Shown here: positions 1-9,194 of the stretch, piece by piece
Position numbering within the stretch: position 1 is the stretch's first letter
How the letters are laid out: each line of letters begins with the position of its first letter
From: Rhizobacter sp. SG703
GTDB lineage: Bacteria > Pseudomonadota > Gammaproteobacteria > Burkholderiales > Burkholderiaceae_C
Assembly (NCBI RefSeq): GCF_012275445.1
Contig: NZ_JAAZQK010000005.1
Coordinates: 434,001 to 498,000 of the forward strand
Direction: 5' to 3'
Length of the DNA stretch: 64,000 nucleotides
Notes under the pieces: generated by a model
The model's database searches: none
What the model saw: only the letters and a program-made list of their open reading frames with translations
What the model was told of the DNA's origin: nothing
Position numbers and translations under genes: made by a program

Positions 1-1
1 G

Positions 2-193
2 CTGGCGCACCCGGGCGGCATCACCGCGTCGCACATCGTGCGGCGCTCCGCCGACCACGAGGTGAAGCTGCTCGCGAACCTGCTGCCCTTCCTGAAGCCG
101 GGTTCGCTGCTCGACGGCAGCGAGCCGGCGCACAACGTCTTCCGGCTGTACTGGCCGGCGGCGCAGGCCCACAGTTTTGCGATGACCCCTTAG
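2..193 (+). CDS. C-terminal fragment of an unrecognised protein
   Basis: An open frame enters from the left edge and ends at a TAG at 191-193, giving the last 63 residues of a protein that begins outside the window. The visible part includes GGITASHIVRR and LLPFLKPGSLLDG, with coding-like codon use, which is why I take it as real although its start cannot be seen. I do not recognise the family. The region between its stop and the next gene is only about 60 bases. Confidence 0.5.
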   Translation: MAHPGGITASHIVRRSADHEVKLLANLLPFLKPGSLLDGSEPAHNVFRLYWPAAQAHSFAMTP

Positions 194-251
194 TCAGGGG
201 GGGTGGTGCCCCGGGGTCGTGGGGATGCACCGGCGGGTGGCGCGCCGAAGA

Positions 252-932
252 ATGAGCGATCTTCGTGCCCGACCGTTTTCCATGCCGTCCCTCGTCTTAC
301 TGCAGCGCGACCACGAGGCCAGCCCTCGCCTGGCGGCGCTGATCGCTGCCACCCCGGGCTTCCAGGTGGTCGGCACGGTTCACACGGTCGACGAGGCGCG
401 CCCGCTGATCGCGCGCACCGACCCCGACATCCTGGTGACCGACCTGCGGGTGCAGGACGGCCCGGTCGACGGCCTGCTCGGCGACCTGCGCCAGGGCGGC
501 CGCGCGACGCGGCCGCAGGTGCTGGTGACGCTGATGTCGCACGACGACACGGTGCTGCTGCAGGCCTTGCGGGCCGGTGCCGACGGCTACTGGGTGCACG
601 CCAATTCGCACGAAGCGCTGATCAGCGGGCTGCAGGAGGTGGTGCGCGGCGAATCGCCGATGACGCCGACGATCGCCCGCCAGGTGCTGTCGCACTTCGA
701 GGCCCCGCCGCGGACCCTGCTGGCCGACACGATGACCGAGGCGCTGAACCCGCTGGTGCTGACCGGCATGGAGCGGCAGATCCTGCAGTGGCTGGCGCAG
801 GGCTACCTGATCGACGAGATTGCGCAGCAGTGGCATGCCAGCGTGCACACGGTGGCGTGCGGGATCCGGCGGGTTTATCAGAAGCTGCAGTTCGATCTGC
901 GGGCCAATGGGTTGGCGCTGGAATCGGCTTGA
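252..932 (+). CDS. LuxR/NarL-type response regulator
   Basis: The protein has an N-terminal receiver domain, with the likely phospho-acceptor Asp in DPDILVTDL followed by VLVTLMSHDD and ALRAGADGYWV, which correspond to the usual receiver strands. A C-terminal helix-turn-helix follows: LTGMERQILQWLAQGYLIDEIAQ and VHTVACGIRRVYQKL have the spacing of a LuxR-type DNA-binding domain. No cognate kinase lies next to it, so the signal is unknown. The start is uncertain: ATGs occur at 225, 252 and 282 and none has a strong ribosome binding site. The receiver core begins just after 282, so 252 and 282 are the realistic choices. The gene is followed directly by the inverted-repeat element at 947-1390. 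Confidence 0.8.
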   Translation: MSDLRARPFSMPSLVLLQRDHEASPRLAALIAATPGFQVVGTVHTVDEARPLIARTDPDILVTDLRVQDGPVDGLLGDLRQGGRATRPQVLVTLMSHDDTVLLQALRAGADGYWVHANSHEALISGLQEVVRGESPMTPTIARQVLSHFEAPPRTLLADTMTEALNPLVLTGMERQILQWLAQGYLIDEIAQQWHASVHTVACGIRRVYQKLQFDLRANGLALESA

Positions 933-946
933 GGGGGGGCTTCTCG

Positions 947-1390
947 CTGTGTGAGGCTGCTGCCGGGTCTCGCCCCGGCGGGCGAGTCACTTTCATTTGT
1001 CTTGCCAAATGAAAGTAACCAAAGCAAAGGCGCTTGAACCCGAACACCATACGGCTCGTTCTGGCTCGCTGCGGACAACACTGCCACGCCGCTGCACTTC
1101 CGCCTTGGTTGGGATTGTTGCCCTTCCTTTTTCGTCACACGCCCCGCTTCGGGTTGCCGTAGCCCGAATGCCGATCCAGCCTCCAGGCGATGCGCAGCGA
1201 GCTGCTTGGGAAGAACGGACAACAATCCCGACCAAGGTGGGGTTCCGGCGGCGCGGCAGTGTTGTCCGCAGCGAGCCAGAACGAGCCGTATGGTGTGTGT
1301 TGAGGCGCTTTGCTTTGGTTACTTTCATTTGAGCCAGCAAATGAAAGTGACTCGCCCGCCGGGGCGAGACCCGGCAGCAGCCTCACACAG
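947..1390. repeat. Large imperfect inverted-repeat (MITE-like) intergenic element
   Basis: The 470-base space between the response regulator and the GST is almost filled by two arms of about 170 bases (roughly 947-1120 and 1221-1390) that are reverse complements with scattered mismatches. The outer end of each arm reads CTGTGTGAGGCTGCTGCC. Each arm also holds its own short palindrome, ACTTTCATTTG...CAAATGAAAGT. The central part (about 1134-1206) is unpaired. There is no transposase. Open frames across it, with peptides such as QMKVTRPPGRDP, are read from the repeat and I do not call them genes. This type of sequence recurs between genes in many GC-rich proteobacterial genomes, from memory. 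Confidence 0.8.
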
Positions 1391-1402
1391 TGAACCGCCC
1401 CC

Positions 1403-2020
1403 TCACCCCTTCGGCGGCGCCGTATCAATGAAACTCTGCCGAAGCGCGAGCTTCTCGTAGAGCTTCGACAAGTTCGGATAGCTCCCCCGCCAGTCGATGT
1501 GCGCGAAGCGGAAATCGAGGTACCCGAGCGCACAGCCGGTGGCGATGTCGGCCAGCGTGAAGTGGGTGCCCGAGCACCAGGGCTTGTCGCCCAGGCCCTG
1601 GCTCATCGCGGCCAGGCAGGCGTGCACCTTGTCCATCTGCCGGCTGACCCAGGCCGCGCTGCGCTGGCCCTCGCTGCGGCCGGCCCAGGTCTGCTCGAGC
1701 CGGGCCAGGATCGCGGCATCCTGCAGGCCGTCGCCCAGCGCTTCCCAGGTGCGCACCTCGGTGCGCTCGCGGCCGGTCTCGGGGATCAGCTTGCCCACCG
1801 GCGAGCGGGTGTCGATGTACTCGACGATCACGCGCGAGTCGAACACCGCCTCGCCGCCTTCCATCACCAGCACCGGCACCTTGCCGAGCGGGTTCGACTT
1901 CATGATCGCGTCGCGCGTCCACACGTCTTCCAGTTCGAACTGGTAGTCGAGCTTCTTTTCCGCCATCACGATGCGCACCTTGCGCACGTAGGGGCTTGCG
2001 AGCGAGCCGATGAGTTTCAT
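1403..2020 (-). CDS. Glutathione S-transferase family protein
   Basis: This 205-residue protein has the two-domain layout of cytosolic glutathione transferases. The N-terminal thioredoxin-like part starts MKLIGSLASPYVRKVRIVMAEK, with the Ser in SPYVRK at the usual glutathione-activating position, and continues with NPLGKVPVL (cis-Pro loop) and DSRVIVEYID (gamma-glutamyl binding). The helical C-terminal domain contains FTLADIATGCALGYLDFR. I placed the start at the ATG at 2020 because the family motif begins immediately there; the open frame extends upstream without matching the family. The length is normal. It stands alone, convergent with the inverted-repeat element. Substrate cannot be inferred; conjugation or detoxification is the family expectation. 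Confidence 0.88.
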   Translation of the reverse strand: MKLIGSLASPYVRKVRIVMAEKKLDYQFELEDVWTRDAIMKSNPLGKVPVLVMEGGEAVFDSRVIVEYIDTRSPVGKLIPETGRERTEVRTWEALGDGLQDAAILARLEQTWAGRSEGQRSAAWVSRQMDKVHACLAAMSQGLGDKPWCSGTHFTLADIATGCALGYLDFRFAHIDWRGSYPNLSKLYEKLALRQSFIDTAPPKG

Positions 2021-2181
2021 GTGTGGGTGTCCCTGGAGTGAAAACGATTCTAGCGAAGGGTGCGCTCCCCCATGGCCTCGAACAGGGGAGTATGGCGGCG
2101 CCCTCTCGCGGGGAACAACGCGGTGGTACATTTTTCGCAGAGGGAGAACGCCGGCCATTCCAGGGCACGACGCAACACTGC

Positions 2182-3483
2182 ATGACACTGCCGCAAGAGG
2201 GATTCATCGCGTCCGACGGCGACCAGCCGGCGCAGATCGCCAGCATCGACAGCGCCGGCCTGAACGGCGTCGTCTCGACGCTCGACACCACGCTGCCGCC
2301 ATCGGCCACCCCGTCGAGTTTCGACAGCACGCTCACCGAGCGCCTGCCGATCCGCTTCACCGGCTCGGGCAGCGAGTATTTCCGCATCTGGATCGTCAAC
2401 CTGCTGCTGACGCTGGTCACCCTCGGGCTCTACTTCCCGTGGGCCAAGGTCCGGCGGCTGCGCTACTTCCACGGCAACACGCTGGTGGCCGGCCACCCGC
2501 TGGGCTTCCACGGCGACCCGAAAAAAATGCTGCGCGGCTACCTGCTCGTGGCGCTGCTCGGCGTGCTGTACACCGCGGCCGGCAGCTTCTCTCCGGCGGC
2601 CGGGTTGCTGGCCTTCGTGATCGTCGCGCTGCTGTGGCCGGCCTTGTTCAAGTCCTCGCTGCAGTTCCGGATGGCCAACACCAGCTGGCGCGGACTGCGG
2701 TTCCGCTTCAAGGGCAGCACCGGCGGGGCCTACCGCGCGCTGCTGCCGCTGTTCGCGCCGAGCGCGGTGCTGGCCGCCGTGCTCGCCGCGGTGCCCGACC
2801 AAGCCCACCCGCCCGGCTGGTTCGGCGCGGCCTTCGGCGGCGTGATGGGGCTGACGCTGCTGTCGCTGCCGCTGCTGCTGTGGAACCTGAAGAAGTACCA
2901 GCACGACCACTATGCGTTCGCCCAGCTGCAGACCGAGCTGCGTGCCGGCCCCGGGTCGTTCTACGGGCTGTGCCTGAAGGGCCTGGGCGTGTGGCTGCTG
3001 TCCGGCCTCGCCGTCGGCCTGCTGATGGCCGGCGGGTTCGCGCTGCTCGGCGACGGCCTGGGCGACTGGCTGCGCCACAGGGGCGCCGGACCCGGCCGGC
3101 GGGGCGGCATCGCGGCCGTGATCCTCGTCGTCGTGCTGTTCTTCGCGGTGTCGCTGCTGATGCAGGTCTTCGCCCGCCCGTACTTCACATCGCGCTTCCA
3201 GAACCTGCTGTGGTCGCGAACCGGCAACCGGCAGCTGCGCTTCAAGAGCGATCTGCGCTTCTGGCCGCTGCTGCGCACGACGCTGCAGAACTGGCTGCTG
3301 ATGATCGTGACGCTCGGGCTGTACTGGCCGTTCGCGCGCGTCGCGCTGACGCGGCTGCGGCTCGAGTCGGTCGGCATCGTCAGCCGCACCCACCTCGACG
3401 CACTGGTGGCGCAGGCCGGCCTCGAAGGCGATGCCGCCGGCGACGCGGCCGGTGACTTCTTCGGCATCGACGTCGGGCTGTGA
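2182..3483 (+). CDS. YjgN family (DUF898) multi-pass membrane protein
   Basis: The protein (433 residues from the ATG at 2182) has a soluble N-terminal stretch of about 55 residues. Two copies of the YjgN signature follow, a hydrophobic helix ending in TLGLYFPWAKVRRLRYFHGNT and TLGLYWPFARVALTRLRLES, with several other membrane segments between them. This is the DUF898/YjgN family of inner-membrane proteins, whose function is not established. The gene overlaps the downstream M48 peptidase by four bases (GTGA), a pairing also seen elsewhere from memory, so the two products probably work together in the membrane. The start is uncertain because an ATG at 2092 is also in frame and neither has an obvious ribosome binding site. 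Confidence 0.85.
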   Translation: MTLPQEGFIASDGDQPAQIASIDSAGLNGVVSTLDTTLPPSATPSSFDSTLTERLPIRFTGSGSEYFRIWIVNLLLTLVTLGLYFPWAKVRRLRYFHGNTLVAGHPLGFHGDPKKMLRGYLLVALLGVLYTAAGSFSPAAGLLAFVIVALLWPALFKSSLQFRMANTSWRGLRFRFKGSTGGAYRALLPLFAPSAVLAAVLAAVPDQAHPPGWFGAAFGGVMGLTLLSLPLLLWNLKKYQHDHYAFAQLQTELRAGPGSFYGLCLKGLGVWLLSGLAVGLLMAGGFALLGDGLGDWLRHRGAGPGRRGGIAAVILVVVLFFAVSLLMQVFARPYFTSRFQNLLWSRTGNRQLRFKSDLRFWPLLRTTLQNWLLMIVTLGLYWPFARVALTRLRLESVGIVSRTHLDALVAQAGLEGDAAGDAAGDFFGIDVGL

Positions 3484-4535
3484 GCGCACCGGCCGGTCCT
3501 GCCCTCGCGGTCGATTTCTTCGACGGCCGCAGCGCGCGCAGCCACCGCGTGCGCATCCACGTCAGCGGCGAGCGGCTGCTGATCTCCGGCGACGGCATCG
3601 CGCGCAGCGTGCCGCTGGCCGACGTGCAATGGCCGGAGCGCACCCGCCACGGCGCGCGCGTCGCGCACCTGAAGGACGGCGGCGCGCTGCACTGCACCGA
3701 GGCCACGGCGTGGGACGCCTGGGCACGCGACAGCGGCCGCGGCGAGACGCTGGTGGTGCGGGCACAGCAGAGCTGGCGCTGGGTCGGCGGCATCGTCGTC
3801 GCGCTGGTGCTGGTGCTGGCCGCCGGCTACCTGTGGGGGTTGCCGTGGGCGTCGCGTGCCGTCGTCGCGGTGCTGCCGGCCTCGGTCGACCGCGAGATCG
3901 GCAACGCCGCGTTGAAATCGGTCGACGGCGACCTGGTGCAGCCGAGCGCGCTGCCGCCGGCGCAGCAGGCGCAACTGCGCGCCGCGTTCGAGCGCGCGGT
4001 GGCGCAAACCTGGCCGCAAAGCGCGCCGCCGCACGAGCTGCTGTTCCGCCGCGGCAAGGACAAGTCGCTGGGCCCGAACGCGTTCGCGCTGCCCGGCGGC
4101 ACGATGGTGCTGACCGACGAGCTGGTCGCGCTGGTCGACGGCGACGAGTCGGTGATTCTCGGCGTGCTCGGCCATGAGCTCGGCCATGTGCGGCACCGCC
4201 ACGGGCTGCGCATGCTGGTGCAGGCGACTGCGCTGGGGGTCGTGACGAGCGTCGTGCTCGGCGATTTCAGCAACCTGCTGGCCGGCGTGCCGCTGGTGCT
4301 GGGGCAGGCCGGCTATGCGCGCGATGCCGAGCGCGAGGCCGATGCCGACAGCGTGCGGCTGATGAAGGCGGCCGGCATCTCGCCCGACGCGATGGTGCGC
4401 TTCTTCGAGAAGATCGCCGAAGAGCGCCGAAAGCGCTCCGGCGGCGGCGAGCCGGGCTGGCTCGGCATCGCGATCGCGTCGCACCCGGCCGACGACGACC
4501 GGATCCGCTACTTCAAGCAAGCCGCAAGCCAATAG
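3480..4535 (+). CDS. M48 family membrane-anchored zinc metallopeptidase
   Basis: A GTG start at 3480 overlaps the yjgN-like stop. The 351-residue product has a soluble N-terminal part, one membrane helix (WVGGIVVALVLVLAAGYLW), and an M48 peptidase domain. The zinc motif HELGH is at residues 232-236 within VLGHELGHVRHRHG, and the downstream zinc ligand is expected in YARDAEREADADS. GGTMVLTDELVAL just before the motif is also typical of M48. The family degrades or processes membrane and periplasmic proteins (HtpX, BepA and Oma1 are relatives). The domain would sit outside the cytoplasm if the helix is a signal anchor, but the topology is inferred. Translational coupling to the YjgN protein suggests a shared role. 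Confidence 0.9.
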   Translation: MSAPAGPALAVDFFDGRSARSHRVRIHVSGERLLISGDGIARSVPLADVQWPERTRHGARVAHLKDGGALHCTEATAWDAWARDSGRGETLVVRAQQSWRWVGGIVVALVLVLAAGYLWGLPWASRAVVAVLPASVDREIGNAALKSVDGDLVQPSALPPAQQAQLRAAFERAVAQTWPQSAPPHELLFRRGKDKSLGPNAFALPGGTMVLTDELVALVDGDESVILGVLGHELGHVRHRHGLRMLVQATALGVVTSVVLGDFSNLLAGVPLVLGQAGYARDAEREADADSVRLMKAAGISPDAMVRFFEKIAEERRKRSGGGEPGWLGIAIASHPADDDRIRYFKQAASQ

Positions 4536-4611
4536 CTGGCGGGCCGAGCGCCGGGTCGCCCCAGCCGGGGGAGCGGTTGCCGTACCCGGCGGCCGAGGCG
4601 TTGTCATCTCT

Positions 4612-5910
4612 CTAACGCTGCAGCGTCCAGTCGACGCTGTCCGGCCGGCCCGGCAGCGCCAGCCGCGCGGTCGCGGCCGGCGTCTGCGCAACGACCTGCC
4701 CGCCGCGCACCACCGCGAGCCGCGTCGCGCGCAGCCGGATCGCCTCGACCGGGTCGCGCGCCTGCAGCAGCACGAAGTCGGCGCGTGAACCGACCGCCAG
4801 GCCGTAGCCGTCCAGCCCGAGGATCTTCGCGCTGTTGACGGTGACCGCGTCGAAGCAGGCGCGCATCTGCGCTTGCGACGTCATTTGCGCGACGTGCAGG
4901 CCCATCTGCGCGACCTCCAGCATGTCGGCGCTGCCCGACGAATACCACGGGTCCATCACGCAGTCGTGGCCGAAGCCGACGTTGACGCCGGCGGTCATCA
5001 GCTCGGGCACCCGCGTCATGCCGCGGCGCTTCGGGTAGCTGTCGTGTCGGCCCTGCAGCGTGATGTTGATCAGCGGGTTCGCGACCGCATGCACCTGCGC
5101 CTCGGCGATCAGCGGCAGCAGCTTGCTGACGTAGTAGTTGTCCATCGAATGCATCGAGGTCAGGTGCGAGCCGGTGACGCGGCCGTGCAGCCCGAGCCGC
5201 TGCGTGTGGAACGCCAGTGTCTCGATGTGGCGCGACAGCGGGTCGTCGCTTTCGTCGCAGTGCATGTCGACGCGCAGCCCGCGTTCGGCGGCCAGCTCGC
5301 ACAGCAGGCGCACGCTCTCGGCGCCGTCGGCCATCGTGCGCTCGAAGTGCGGGATGCCGCCGACCACGTCGACGCCGCGGTCGAGTGCGCGCTTCAGGTT
5401 GGCCAGCGCGGTCGGCGAGCGCAGCACGCCGTCCTGCGGGAACGCGACCAGCTGCAGGTCGAGCCACGGCTTCACGCGTTGCTTGACGTCCAGCAGCGCA
5501 TCGACCGCCAGCAGCCGGTCGTCGCAGACGTCCACATGCGAGCGCACCGAGAGCAGCCCCTTGGCCACCGCCCAGTCGCAGTACTGCAGCGCGCGCTCGA
5601 CCAGCGCGTCCTGCGTCAGCAGCGGCTTCAGCTCGCCCCACAGCGCGATGCCTTCGAGCAGCGTGCCGCTCTGGTTGACGCGCGGCAGGCCGTGGCTGAG
5701 CGTCGCGTCCATGTGGAAGTGGGCGTCGACGAAGGGCGGCGACAGCAGCCAGCCCTGGCCGTCGACGAGCGTCGCGCCGTCGGGCAGCGGCAGGTTCGGC
5801 GCGATGGCCTCGATGCGGCCGTCGCGCGCGAGCACGTCGTGACCGCGGCGCCCGTCGGGCAGCGTGACGTTGCGGACCAACAGCGGCACCAACAGCGGCG
5901 AGATCGGCAT
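4612..5910 (-). CDS. Amidohydrolase, cytosine deaminase-like
   Basis: The 432-residue protein has the metal-dependent amidohydrolase fold. DAHFHMDATL carries the first two metal-binding His residues, DMHCDESDD carries the next His, and GHDCVMDPW carries the late Asp. NITLQGRHDSYPKRRG and YGLAVGSRADFVLL are typical of the CodA-like cytosine deaminase/N-isopropylammelide hydrolase branch. The start at 5910 is supported by AGGAG seven bases upstream; two earlier in-frame ATGs lack this. The gene runs towards the M48 gene and away from the ATP synthase subunit c. A pyrimidine salvage role would fit the upp gene at 15.9 kb, but the true substrate is not settled by the sequence. Confidence 0.82.
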   Translation of the reverse strand: MPISPLLVPLLVRNVTLPDGRRGHDVLARDGRIEAIAPNLPLPDGATLVDGQGWLLSPPFVDAHFHMDATLSHGLPRVNQSGTLLEGIALWGELKPLLTQDALVERALQYCDWAVAKGLLSVRSHVDVCDDRLLAVDALLDVKQRVKPWLDLQLVAFPQDGVLRSPTALANLKRALDRGVDVVGGIPHFERTMADGAESVRLLCELAAERGLRVDMHCDESDDPLSRHIETLAFHTQRLGLHGRVTGSHLTSMHSMDNYYVSKLLPLIAEAQVHAVANPLINITLQGRHDSYPKRRGMTRVPELMTAGVNVGFGHDCVMDPWYSSGSADMLEVAQMGLHVAQMTSQAQMRACFDAVTVNSAKILGLDGYGLAVGSRADFVLLQARDPVEAIRLRATRLAVVRGGQVVAQTPAATARLALPGRPDSVDWTLQR

Positions 5911-5930
5911 CGGGTTCTCCTGTGACATGA

Positions 5931-6260
<330 letters not shown>

Positions 6261-6267
6261 CGAAGGC

Positions 6268-6732
6268 TCAGCCCGCCGGCGGCTCGTAGCGCGCCGGCAT
6301 CGCGAGGCCGGGGCGTTCGTCATCCCAGGCCATCGCGCTGATGCGCCAGCCGGCCGGGGTCGAGACGAACTGCGTCGAGATCACGCCGCGCGCCGCGAAG
6401 GGCCGGCCGTTCAGCATGCCGGTCTTCGCGTAGGTGCTCATCCGGTGGGCCACCTGGCCGAACACCTCGGTGATCTCGGCCAGCTCGGTCTCGCGGAAGG
6501 CGGTCAGCTCGCCGGCGTCGACAGAGCGCTGGCGCGGCGCGATGAACTGCGCGACGGTGGTGACCTCGGGCGCCGGGCCGAGGTTGCGGATCAGCAGGCC
6601 GCCGTCGATGAACAGCGCATGGAGACGCTCGTAGGGAGGATGGCCACCCGGCTCGAACGACACCGCGTCGAAGAAGGCCTGGGTCAGCGCGGCCAGCGCG
6701 TCGCGCGTGGCGGAGTCGGTGGGTGTCGTCAT
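6268..6732 (-). CDS. NTF2-like / SnoaL-like domain protein
   Basis: The 154-residue protein starts with a long helix (ALAALTQAFFDAVSF) and ends with strands such as GVISTQFVSTPAGWRISAMAWDDE. This matches small NTF2-like (DUF4440/SnoaL) proteins that bind small ligands in a cone-shaped cavity. I see no catalytic residues that single out an enzyme. The start at 6732 is the ATG immediately before the conserved helix. The gene is convergent with the subunit c gene, with seven bases between stops, and its start faces the efflux operon, so 6733-6880 must hold both promoters. Confidence 0.75.
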   Translation of the reverse strand: MTTPTDSATRDALAALTQAFFDAVSFEPGGHPPYERLHALFIDGGLLIRNLGPAPEVTTVAQFIAPRQRSVDAGELTAFRETELAEITEVFGQVAHRMSTYAKTGMLNGRPFAARGVISTQFVSTPAGWRISAMAWDDERPGLAMPARYEPPAG

Positions 6733-6880
6733 GCGGCGGATTGTCCGCGCGCTGTCCGCTGTCCGTCCGACGGGTGTCCGCGGACACGTCGGCGCCAGGG
6801 GCAATCCAGGCCAAGCCCTTGATTCCATGCAGCTTTCGCCGGCAGCGCAGGTGGGCACGGGCGTTGCAATGCATCACGCC

Positions 6881-8185
6881 ATGAACGCTGCGAACGACGC
6901 CCCGACGATCCGCGACACCTCGGCGCAGGACCAGCCGCTGCCGGCGCGCCGCATGCGGTTCGGGCCGTGGCTGGCGATCGGCGCCGCGCTGGCGGCCCTG
7001 GTCGCGGTGGTGCTGTCGACCCCGGCCTTGCGCCACGGCTTCTCGTCCGGTTCGTCGGTCTCGGCCTCGCGGCTGGTGGTCGCGACGGTGCAACGGGGTC
7101 CGTTCGTGCGTGACATTGCGGCCGAAGGCAAGGTCGTCGCGGCGGTCAGCCCGACGCTGTATGCCGCCGGTGGGGGCGCCGCGACGCTGAAGGTGCATGC
7201 CGGCGACCGTGTCGCGCGCGGCCAGGTGCTGGCGCTGATCGACAGCCCCGAGCTGGCCGCGAAGCTGGCGCAGGAGCTGTCGAACGCCGACGCGATGAAG
7301 GCCGACGTGCTGCGTGCCGACGTCGATGCGCGGCAGCAGCGCGGCGCGCTGCAGGCGGCCTTCGACGCGGCCCGCGTCGACCACAGCAGCGCGGAGAACG
7401 ACCTGGCCCGCCAGCAGAAGGCGTTCGACGCCGGCGCGGTGTCGGGCATGCAGGTCGAGCATGCGCGCGACACGCTGCAGAAGGCGCGCATTGCGCTGGA
7501 GCATGCCGAGGCCGGGCTGAAGCTGAAGGACGACAGCCTGAAGTTCGACGTGCAGGCGAAGCAGCTCGCGCATGCGCGCCAGCTGCTGATCGTGAAGGAC
7601 CTGCAGCGCCAGGTCGACAGCCTGGCCGTGCGCTCGCCGGTCGAAGGACAGGTGGGGCAGTTGTTCATCGCCGAGCATGCGAACGTCGCGAAGGATGCGC
7701 AGCTGCTGTCGGTGATCGACCTGTCGGCGCTGGAGGTGCAGATGCAGGTGGCCGAGAGTTTCGCGCGCGACCTCGCGGTCGGCATGCCCGGCGAGATCAG
7801 CGGCAACGGCCACACCTGGCGCGCGGCCGTCAGCGCGGTGTCGCCGGAGGTCGTCAACAACGAGGTCGCGGCCCGCCTGCGCTTCACCGGCGGCGCCGCG
7901 GAGCAGCCGAGCCAGCTGCGCCAGAACCAGCGCCTGGCGGTGCGCGTGCTGCTCGACCGGCGCGACGACGTGCTGGCGGTGCAGCGCGGCAGCTTCATCG
8001 ACGAGGCCGGCGGTGCCCATGCGTATGTGCTGCGCGACGGCGTGGCCGTCAGGACGCCGATCCGTGCCGGCGCGCGCAGCCTCGACAAGGTCGAGATCCT
8101 GGGCGGCCTGAACGTCGGCGACCGCGTGGTGGTGTCCGGCGCCGAGCTGTTCCAGGGTGTCGAGACCGTCGCGATCAGCCAATGA
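6881..8185 (+). CDS. Periplasmic adaptor (HlyD/MacA family) of an ABC efflux pump
   Basis: One N-terminal membrane helix (GPWLAIGAALAALVAVVL) is followed by a split biotinyl-lipoyl domain (AAGGGAATLKVHAGDRVARGQVLA and VRSPVEGQVGQLF). Between these lies a long alpha-helical hairpin of about 130 residues rich in Ala, Gln and Glu. The beta-barrel and membrane-proximal parts follow, with GVAVRTPIRAGARSLDKVEI and GLNVGDRVVVSGAELFQG at the end. This is the order of membrane-fusion proteins that dock an inner-membrane pump to TolC. The next genes are an ABC ATPase, a TolC-type channel and two permeases, so the partner assignment is strong. The start is uncertain: ATGs at 6869 and 6881 are both possible. 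Confidence 0.88.
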   Translation: MNAANDAPTIRDTSAQDQPLPARRMRFGPWLAIGAALAALVAVVLSTPALRHGFSSGSSVSASRLVVATVQRGPFVRDIAAEGKVVAAVSPTLYAAGGGAATLKVHAGDRVARGQVLALIDSPELAAKLAQELSNADAMKADVLRADVDARQQRGALQAAFDAARVDHSSAENDLARQQKAFDAGAVSGMQVEHARDTLQKARIALEHAEAGLKLKDDSLKFDVQAKQLAHARQLLIVKDLQRQVDSLAVRSPVEGQVGQLFIAEHANVAKDAQLLSVIDLSALEVQMQVAESFARDLAVGMPGEISGNGHTWRAAVSAVSPEVVNNEVAARLRFTGGAAEQPSQLRQNQRLAVRVLLDRRDDVLAVQRGSFIDEAGGAHAYVLRDGVAVRTPIRAGARSLDKVEILGGLNVGDRVVVSGAELFQGVETVAISQ

Positions 8186-8222
8186 GCCAGCAACCCTCAT
8201 CGTTTTCATCGAAGGACGTTCC

Positions 8223-8936
<714 letters not shown>

Positions 8937-9060
8937 GATGGGCGCCTTTGCCGACACCGCAGCGCTTGGGGTGGGGGTGGAAAAGATGGAACGGAAGGAC
9001 GAAAGGGTTGCGGCTGCTCGCGTGTTGGTCGGTCTGTTCAGTCTTTTCCCCCAACCCAAG

Positions 9061-9194
9061 GCGATGGTTCTTCGCGGGGGGTGGCGGGATGCGCTGGGGG
9101 CGATTTCTTCGTGCAGTCGGCCCGCCAGGGCCGACCGCCTCGGCATGAGCCCCCAGCGCATCCCGCCACGCCCCGCGACGCTCGGAACCATCGC
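9061..9194. repeat. Nested inverted repeat overlapping the channel gene start
   Basis: A perfect 21-base inverted repeat pairs 9081-9101 with 9149-9169 (arm begins GTGGCGGGATGCGCTGGGGG). Outside it GCGATGGTTC at 9061-9070 pairs with 9185-9194, with a few unpaired bases between. The loop contains a second perfect hairpin, GTCGGCCC/GGGCCGAC. The right arm runs through the ATG at 9145 and the first codons of the TolC-type gene. It looks like an inserted repetitive hairpin element rather than a simple terminator, because there is no T-run and the arms are long. Confidence 0.75.

Noticed and set aside
947-1390. Insertion sequence
   Set aside because: No transposase or direct target duplication is visible; it is better described as a non-autonomous inverted-repeat element.
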